Shown here: positions 1 to 5,253 of the stretch, in pieces
How the letters are laid out: the number at the start of each line of letters is the position of its first letter
How positions within the stretch are numbered: position 1 is the stretch's first letter
DNA from: JAGQRJ01 sp041402045
GTDB taxonomy: Bacteria; Planctomycetota; J058
DNA length: 11,636 nt
NCBI GenBank assembly: GCA_041402045.1
Contig: JAWKSZ010000111.1
Coordinates: 1-11,636, forward strand
Direction of reading: 5' to 3'
Program-made: the position numbers and the translations under genes
The notes under the pieces: generated by a model
The model's input: only the letters and a program-made list of their open reading frames with translations
Told to the model about the DNA's origin: nothing
Database searches by the model: none

Positions 1-10
1 GTGCGGGGTG

Positions 11-36
11 GGGGGAGGCCCTTCGGGGCCTTCCCT
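11..36. terminator. UUCG-capped GC hairpin, possible terminator
   Basis: The two arms around the TTCG loop at 22-25 pair over about 11 bp (11-21 with 26-36), including two G-T wobbles. C(UUCG)G is an unusually stable tetraloop closure and is common in terminators. On the plus strand a short T-rich stretch (TTTCTT, about 49-54) follows. No T-run follows on the minus strand, so if it terminates anything it is more likely a plus-strand transcript entering from outside the window. No gene is recognisable in 1-210. Confidence 0.4.
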
Positions 37-135
37 ACCACGACTGTTTCTTGCCAGCGGAGGGCGTCACGGCTGCGCGCGAGCGGAGCTCGGTGGTTCA
101 ACCTCTATCGCCGGCGCGTGAACGGGCGAGCGGAG

Positions 136-162
136 CCTTGGCGTCCTTGGCGTCCTTGGCGG
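136..162. repeat. Three tandem 9-bp units (CCTTGGCGT)
   Basis: Three head-to-tail units lie at 136-144, 145-153 and 154-162; the first two are identical and the third ends in G instead of T. The block sits in the non-coding stretch downstream of the LRR gene. Similar 'GCCAAGGAC' tandem blocks are, from memory, scattered through intergenic DNA of several GC-rich bacteria. That is recollection, not a search result. No coding role is evident. Confidence 0.7.
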
Positions 163-210
163 TTCATCCCTTCTTCCGACTCGGGGCACGAACGCGTAGC
201 GCGAGACGCC

Positions 211-1871
211 CTACCAGCCCACGTCGAGGTTGCCCCGCAGCGAGTGCAGGGTGAAGCGCAGGGCTTGGCGCCAGCTCGTGCCCGGGGGCGGGACCCGGGA
301 GAGGTGCAGGCGCTCGAGGGGCGCGCGCAGGAGCGCCTTCCAGCCGATCTGGGTCACGTCCTGGGGCTCGACGCCGACGAGCTCCAGCTCGCGCAGCACG
401 GGGAGCCGGCCCAGGGCCTCGAGGGTCCGGTCGTCCACGCCCTCGGCGTGGACCCGCAGCGACTCGAGGGCGGGCTGCAGCTCCGCCAGGGGCTCCAGCG
501 CCCGGGCGGGCACGAGCGCGCCGCCGAGCTGCAGGGACTCCAAGCGGCCGCCGGCCAGGAGCGCTTCGAAGGCCTCGGCGCTCCACTCGCCGGCGAGCAC
601 GAGGCTCAGGTGCCGGAGCTCCGGGAGCGCGGGCCAGGGCTCGAGGTCGCCCTCGCGCGCGGTCTGGAGGTGCAGCCGGGTCAGGGGCATGCCGTCCAGG
701 AACCCGAGCCAGGCCGGCGCGCTCTCGGGCGCGGCGCGCACGACCAGCTCGCGCAGCGCGGGCAGCCCGCGCAGGGCGGCCCAGGCCTCGGCGGGCCAGC
801 GGTCGGCGGCGTCCAAGTCGAGGCGGGTCAGGCCGGTCAGCGCGGCGACGGCCTGGGGCCAGCCGGCCTGGAGGTCGGCGCTCAGCCCCAGCCGGGTCAG
901 CCTGGGCCAGGCCGCGAGGGCCGCCAGCGCCGGCGGCGCGGTCCGCGCGCTGGACCCGAGGTAGAGCGCCTCGAGGGCGGGGAGCGCGGCCAGCGGGTCG
1001 AGCCGACCCAGCGCCCCGGTGTAGCGCAGCTCGCGCAGCCCGGGGCTCCCGGCCAGGAGCGCGCCCAGCTCGCTGGCGTGCATGACCCGCAGGTCGAGGG
1101 TCTCGAGGTGCGGGAGCGGGGCCTCGGGGCAGGCGAAGACTCCGCACTCCGCGCGCAGCTCGCGCAGCTCGCCGAGCCCGGCCCAGGTCGCGTCCTCGAG
1201 CAGGAGCTCGCCCTGCACCCGCAGCTCGAGCCGGCGCAGGGGGAGCGCGCGGCCGGTCCAGCGCGCGAGGAGCTGGCGGCAGGTGGCCTCGTCCGCGCCC
1301 AGCGCGAGCTCGGTGAGCTGCGGCCCGGGGTCGAGCTCGAGCTCGGCCGGGTGCTCGAGCTCGAGCCGGGTCAGCCGCGGGAGCTCGACGAGGAACCCGG
1401 GCTCGGGCATGAGGCTCAGCCCCAGGCTCACCGGCGCCCGCGGGCGCTGGAGGCGCAGGAGCTCGAGGTGCCCGGCAGGAGCGGCGGCTCGAGGGCCTGG
1501 CGGCCGCTGAGCGCGAACCTCGGGATCTGCTGCGCGGCGAGCTCCTCGGCGGCGCGGGCCACGTGCTCGGGCTCGCTGCGCAGCGGGCGCACCCAGAACG
1601 TGCGGTGCTCGGGGAGCTCCAGCGGCGCTGGGCTCGGGGTGTTCCCGATCCAGCGCACGGCGTCGTCGGCGGTCAGCGCGTAGACCGCGAGCGGCAGCTC
1701 CGAGGCGAAGCTGCGCGGCGGGCGCAGGTCCGCGGCCAGGAGCGCGCCGCCCACGGGCTCGCCGGTGCGGCGCAGGTGCGCCACGAGCTCGCGGCCCGCG
1801 TCGAGGTCGCCCTCCTCGGCGAAGCGGCGCTCCAACCCGCGCAGGCGCTCGTCCGCCACCGGATAACGCAC
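211..1871 (-). CDS. Leucine-rich-repeat protein, one frameshift
   Basis: Unnamed protein of about 553 residues once one frameshift is repaired. From about residue 150 to the C-terminus it is a run of LRR-type units of irregular length, with repeated L-x-x-L-x-L patterns such as 'LTRLELEH', 'LRELRAEC', 'LETLDLRV', 'LTRLDLDA', 'LRHLSLVL' and 'LRELELVG'. Such solenoids usually bind other proteins; the partner is unknown. The first 130 residues are an acidic/basic helical segment ('LRGLERRFAEEGDLDAGREL') distantly like the short N-terminal domains that precede LRRs in planctomycetes and myxobacteria (weak resemblance). The GTG at 1871 is preferred because the frame upstream, back to 1997, is an arginine-rich read-through of an inverted repeat. 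The frame changes at about 1471-1474, where restoring one G joins '...PPLLPG' to 'HLELLRL...'. No signal peptide is seen. The stop is TAG at 211-213. Confidence is high for the LRR region and moderate for the start. Confidence 0.75.
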
Positions 1872-1918
1872 CCTTGCGCGGAACGCGCTCGAGGGTGCGG
1901 AGCCACGAGCGGCAGGCA

Positions 1919-1991
1919 GCGCGGGAGCGGGAGGGCGCGGCCGCCGCGACGCCCGAGCACCCCCGCGTTGCGAGCCCTCCCGCTCCCGCGC
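1919..1991. repeat. 18-bp perfect inverted repeat between miaE and the LRR gene
   Basis: The left arm (1919-1936) and right arm (1974-1991) are exact reverse complements over 18 bp, separated by 37 bases that are themselves GC-rich and contain GCGGCCGC. It fills most of the gap between the MiaE stop and the LRR start. There is no T-run, so it is not a textbook intrinsic terminator. It could be an mRNA-stabilising or attenuating stem, or a REP-like insert. Confidence 0.75.
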
Positions 1992-2010
1992 GTGCACTCA
2001 GTGCACGCGC
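1988..2010 (-). terminator. 11-bp hairpin over the MiaE stop codon
   Basis: Positions 1988-1998 and 2000-2010 are perfectly complementary around a single central base, with core GTGCAC. The palindrome covers the TGA stop of MiaE (1998-2000) and partly overlaps the right arm of the larger inverted repeat, so the two stems are mutually exclusive. No U-tract follows on the minus strand. It may be a 3'-end protecting stem; termination is uncertain. Confidence 0.4.
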
Positions 2011-2588
2011 GGTTCGAGGGGCAGGGTGCGCACGATCTCGGCCTCGGCGGTGGCCAGCTCCTCGAGCCGGGCGTTGACCTCCTCCGCCGGGGCGTAGGTC
2101 GCGGCGAGCTCGACGAAGAGCAGCGCGTGGCCGTGCTCGGCCTGGGCCAGCCCGCGGTAGAAGGCGGCGAGCTCCGGGTCCTCGAGGCCCTCGCCCAGGA
2201 GGGCCAGGCGCTCGTGGGAGCGGGCCTCGATCAGGGCCGAGACCAGGAGCAGGTCCTGGAGCCGGGTCTCCTCCTGGCTGTGGCGCACGAGCTTGCGCAG
2301 GCGCTGGGCGTAGGGGTCGCCGGCGTCGCGGCCGAGGGTCAGCCCGCGGGCGAGCAGCCGGTCGTAGACCTGGCGGAAGTGCCCGATCTCCTCCTGGGCC
2401 AGGCGCGCCATGCGCTGCACCAGGAGCTCCTTGTCGGGGAAGGCGGCGAGCATGGAGATCGCCTGGCTCGCGGCCTTCTTCTCGCAGTGGGCGTGGTCCG
2501 CCAGGACCTCGTCGAAGCGCGCGAGGGCCAGGGGCAGCCAGCCGGGGTCGCTGGCGCAGCGGAGCACGGGACGGTCGAGGCGGGTCAT
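1998..2588 (-). CDS. miaE: tRNA-(ms2io6A37) hydroxylase MiaE
   Basis: The 196-residue protein matches MiaE, the oxygen-dependent diiron monooxygenase that hydroxylates the isopentenyl group of 2-methylthio-N6-isopentenyladenosine at tRNA position 37. It has the ferritin-like four-helix layout, with carboxylate/histidine ligands in order: E36 in 'HCEKKAA', E67-x-x-H70 in 'EEIGH', E121 in 'ALIEARSHERL', and E151-x-x-H154 in 'EHGH'. The 'EKKAASQAISMLAAFPD' segment and overall length are typical of the family. The ATG at 2588 is chosen; a GTG two codons upstream is equally possible, and neither has a strong Shine-Dalgarno. The gap to the preceding enolase-family gene is 47 bases, so co-transcription is plausible. 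The partner enzymes MiaA and MiaB, which make the substrate, are not in this window. Confidence 0.92.
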   Translation of the reverse strand: MTRLDRPVLRCASDPGWLPLALARFDEVLADHAHCEKKAASQAISMLAAFPDKELLVQRMARLAQEEIGHFRQVYDRLLARGLTLGRDAGDPYAQRLRKLVRHSQEETRLQDLLLVSALIEARSHERLALLGEGLEDPELAAFYRGLAQAEHGHALLFVELAATYAPAEEVNARLEELATAEAEIVRTLPLEPRVH

Positions 2589-2635
2589 GGCCACGTGATA
2601 CCACGGAGCCGCGGAGCCCGAGCGAAGCGTCCCGC

Positions 2636-3685
2636 CTAGCGGAAGCCGGCCGGGTTCTCGACGGCCAGCGGGCTCGCGGGCAGGTCGGTGGGCAGCGGGC
2701 GCTGGTTGAACCCGGCGGGGGCGACGTCGTTCGGGGTGTCGGGGTGGAACAGGCTGGCCAGGAGCTGGATCTGGGTGCGCCCGGGGCCGAGCTCGAACTG
2801 CCCGCCGCCGTACATGGCCACCCCGCGGGCCTCGCACCAGGCGTAGACCCGGAACAGCTCGTCCAGCCGCCCGAAGCGCGAGGGCTTCACGTTCACGCAG
2901 CGGGGGAAGGGCTGGACCTGCTCCACGTCGGCCAGCGAGCACAGCGGCGCGTCGAAGGTCACGCGGTCCAGGTGCGGCTTCAGCGCGGCCTTGGTCTCGG
3001 GGGTCCAGCCCGGGTCCTCGAGCCAGGCCTGGGGCAGGCCCTCGGCCACCCGGGTGTAGAGCGCGGCGTCGGGGGGCGTCCCGGTGAAGGGGCCCTTGGT
3101 GTACTGCCCCTTGAGGTCCACGCAGGCCACGCGCCCGGTCGCGGCCAGGCCCGCGATCAGCTCCGCGGTCCAGTCGAGGTCCGCGTCGAGCTTGAGCCGG
3201 GCGTCGGGGTGCGCCGCCCACAGCGCGTCCAGCGGCGCGAGGCTCGCCGGCGACCCCAGGCCGAGGGAGACCACGTAGGTCAGGGGGCGCGGGGTGCGCT
3301 CGCAGAAGGCGGCCAGCGAGGTCTCGGCCTGGCGCAGGGCGAGGTCGAGGGCCGCGCTCTCGAAGGCCCAGCGCCGGTAGAGCGTGCTCTTGGGGTCCTG
3401 GGGCGGCGCGGGGAACAGCGCGAGGGTGTCCAGGTGTTGGGAGAGCTCGCCCAGGGTCCAGCGTCCGCGCAGGTCGTGGACCGGCCCCGCGGCCTGGAAC
3501 GCGTCTTGGTCTGGGGTCTGGTAGGTCACGTCCTCGCCCTGACCCTCGAGGCCGCCGCCCTGGAGCGCGACCACGGTGGTCTTGCGGGTCCAGCCCGCGG
3601 GGGTGGCGTGCTCGAGGGGGCGTAGGGCGTAGCCCTCGAGCTCGAGCTCGAGGTTCGAGAGGCGGTCGCGGAGGCTAGGGGTCAT
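2636..3685 (-). CDS. Enolase-superfamily (muconate cycloisomerase/OSBS-like) protein
   Basis: 349 residues with the two-domain plan of the enolase superfamily: an N-terminal capping region to about residue 130, then a barrel. Superfamily landmarks are visible in order: D167 in 'RLKLDAD' (first metal ligand), E223 in 'WLEDPG' (second ligand), D245 in 'VTFDAPL' (third ligand position), and K267 in 'NVKPSRFG' (acid/base lysine), followed by 'YAWCEARGVAMYGGGQFE'. The usual second-strand K-x-K is not evident; the corresponding strand reads 'YVVSLGLG'. It may therefore be an atypical subgroup, not o-succinylbenzoate synthase or a dipeptide epimerase of the standard kind. The substrate cannot be named from sequence. 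The ATG at 3685 has a good Shine-Dalgarno (GGGAGG, complement of 3691-3696) five bases upstream. The gene is intact and lies upstream of MiaE on the same strand. Confidence 0.82.
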   Translation of the reverse strand: MTPSLRDRLSNLELELEGYALRPLEHATPAGWTRKTTVVALQGGGLEGQGEDVTYQTPDQDAFQAAGPVHDLRGRWTLGELSQHLDTLALFPAPPQDPKSTLYRRWAFESAALDLALRQAETSLAAFCERTPRPLTYVVSLGLGSPASLAPLDALWAAHPDARLKLDADLDWTAELIAGLAATGRVACVDLKGQYTKGPFTGTPPDAALYTRVAEGLPQAWLEDPGWTPETKAALKPHLDRVTFDAPLCSLADVEQVQPFPRCVNVKPSRFGRLDELFRVYAWCEARGVAMYGGGQFELGPGRTQIQLLASLFHPDTPNDVAPAGFNQRPLPTDLPASPLAVENPAGFR

Positions 3686-3719
3686 GGGAACCTCCCGGGA
3701 AGGTGAGAACCAACGACGA

Positions 3720-3743
3720 AGGGCGGGGTCGAGACCCCGCCCT
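3720..3743 (-). terminator. Perfect 11-bp hairpin, terminator of the FHA/membrane gene
   Basis: AGGGCGGGGTC at 3720-3730 pairs exactly with 3733-3743 around a two-base centre. On the minus strand the stem is followed by a moderately T-rich run (TTCGTCGTTGG). It lies between the stop of the FHA/membrane gene (3780) and the enolase-family start (3685), the right place for an intrinsic terminator that insulates the two minus-strand genes. Confidence 0.65.
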
Positions 3744-3765
3744 CGTGGGGTGAACGCTGACGCGC

Positions 3766-3783
3766 CTAGCAGCGGGCTGCTAG
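3766..3783 (-). repeat. 7-bp hairpin over the stop of the FHA/membrane gene
   Basis: CTAGCAG (3766-3772) and CTGCTAG (3777-3783) form a perfect 7-bp stem with a CGGG loop. It includes the TAG stop of the gene (3780-3782) and lies just ahead of the stronger hairpin at 3720-3743 in the direction of transcription. Confidence 0.45.
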
Positions 3784-5046
3784 CCGAGCTGGATCCCGTC
3801 CTCGGCAGCGGCGGCCTCGATCTCGCCCTTCTTGAGCGAGTAGGCCAGCCACATGTAGCAGACGAAGGTCGGGAAGGTGATCAGGGCGCCGAAGCCGCAG
3901 GCGATGAACCCGAGCACGTACACGATCCCACCGACGATGCAGAGCAGGATGTTCGGCACGATGTTGCGCTTGCCGTAGGCCAGGCCCGCCTTGAAGGCGT
4001 TCATGAAGCCGACCTCGGGGCGATCGACGATCAGGGGCATGCCCATGCACACGATCATGCCCGGGATGTAGCAGAGGCAGAAGCAGACGCCCACGATGAA
4101 CATCGTGATGTAGCGCTGCACGATGTCGTTGAACTTCATGAGGTCGCCGATCGAGATCTTGCGGCCCGTCGCCTGGAACTCCTTGACCGCCGCCATGTAG
4201 TTACAGACGAGCTGGGGCATGATCACCATGACCACCAGCGCCAGCCCCAGGAACACCAGGGAGAAGATCCCCAGCATGCTCGTGGGGATCACGGTGGTCA
4301 TGAGGATCTGCAGGATCACCAGGAGGAAGTTGGGGGCGAAGATCGCGAGGGAGGGGATCAGGTTCGCCTTGACGATCGTGAGCCCGCCCTTGACCAGGTC
4401 ACCGAAGGGGTAGCCCGGTCCCTCGTGGGAGATCGTGACCGGGCCCGCGCCCTCGGCCAGCGAGGCCGCGGCGGCCCCGAAGGCCGCGCCGCCCGCGGCG
4501 AAGGCCGCCTTGGCGTCCTGGCCGGCCTGGCCGGCGTCGAAGCCAGCGCCGCCGCCCGGGGCGCCGCCGCCCTGGGGCGCGCCGCCGCCGGCCGCGCCGG
4601 GGGCGGGGTCGCGGCGGTCGCGGCGAAGGCGTCGCCGCCGCCCTGGGCGTCGACCGGCTGGGGCTGACCGCCGGGCATGGGCGGGGCACGGTCGGCGCGG
4701 CGGGGTCACCGAACCCGGGCTGCGCGGGGGGCACGGGGGCTCCGCCTTGAGCGCCCTGGGCCTCGAGGACCACGGTGATCGCGCCGATCTGGAAGGTCCC
4801 GCCGACGCCGATCGGGGTGTCCGCGTGCACGACCTGGCCGTTGACCAGGCTCCCGTGCTGGCTCTTGTTGCGCAGCAGCCAGCCGCCGCCCTGGGGCACG
4901 AACTCGGCGTGGGTGCGCGAGAGGGTCTGATCCTCGGGGACGCTCAGGTGCGCGCCTGCGTCGCGTCAAGAGGTATAGGAGTAGGCCGGGTTGAGCGCCA
5001 ACACGCGCCCCGCACCGGGGCCCGCCGTGATTCGCAACTGGTGCAT
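3780..5046 (-). pseudogene. FHA domain plus multi-helix membrane protein, disrupted as read
   Basis: One protein of about 422 residues can be assembled from three frames. An N-terminal FHA domain (phosphothreonine-peptide binding) begins at ATG 5046 ('MHQLRITAGPGAGRVLAL') and carries the family signatures 'SRTHAEF' (43-49) and 'NKSQHGSLVNG' (60-70). A Gly/Ala/Pro-rich linker follows, then a membrane domain with about five hydrophobic helices ('GYPFGDLVKGG' onward), resembling DUF4013-type integral membrane proteins. Damage as read: an in-frame TGA (4966-4968) at codon 27, where FHA domains carry the conserved Gly of the G-R pair, and two one-base losses in the linker, near 4680 and 4600. The membrane part from about 4600 to the TAG at 3780 is open and well preserved. 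The likely role, if intact, is a phosphorylation-responsive membrane protein; the partner kinase is unknown. GGGGGA about ten bases upstream may act as the ribosome binding site. Confidence 0.75.
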
Positions 5047-5134
5047 GGAGTCCCCCACGTCTGTGATCGGAGCGTCATACCACAGCGCGCCAAGGGCTTC
5101 CAACCGCTCGCGTACGCCTCGCCTGTAACGTTTT

Positions 5135-5166
5135 CTCGTTTCAGTGTAATGAGGCGCTGAAAAGAG
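5135..5166. promoter_or_regulatory. Inverted repeat in the divergent intergenic region
   Basis: CTCGTTTCAG (5135-5144) and CTGAAAAGAG (5157-5166) are complementary at 9 of 10 positions around a 12-base spacer containing TGTAAT (5145-5150), a possible -10 box. It lies in the noticeably AT-richer part of the 207-base gap between the minus-strand FHA gene and the plus-strand amidase. The arrangement fits an operator over a promoter. No convincing -35 is present, so this remains an inference. Confidence 0.35.
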
Positions 5167-5253
5167 CCTGGGTGGCGCATTGGGGTTACGGCCGGCACCC
5201 GGCGTGCACAGGGGTGGGCCGTCCTATCCCTTCCACTACGCCAGGAGCCCACC

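Noticed and set aside
1..1683. A 560-residue plus-strand frame opposite the LRR gene
   Set aside because: The composition (Glu/Gly/Gln/Arg-rich) mirrors the LRR repeats read backwards. No start or ribosome site fits, and the LRR pattern is on the minus strand.
3684..4667. A 327-residue plus-strand frame rich in His and Asp
   Set aside because: It is the antisense image of the membrane protein; the His/Asp richness is what the reverse complement of Met/Ile/Val codons gives.
4966..4968. Reassignment of TGA to glycine as an explanation for the FHA stop
   Set aside because: TGA ends MiaE at the expected length in the same window, and TGA-Gly codes are known from low-GC candidate phyla, so a genome-wide recoding is not supported by one codon.
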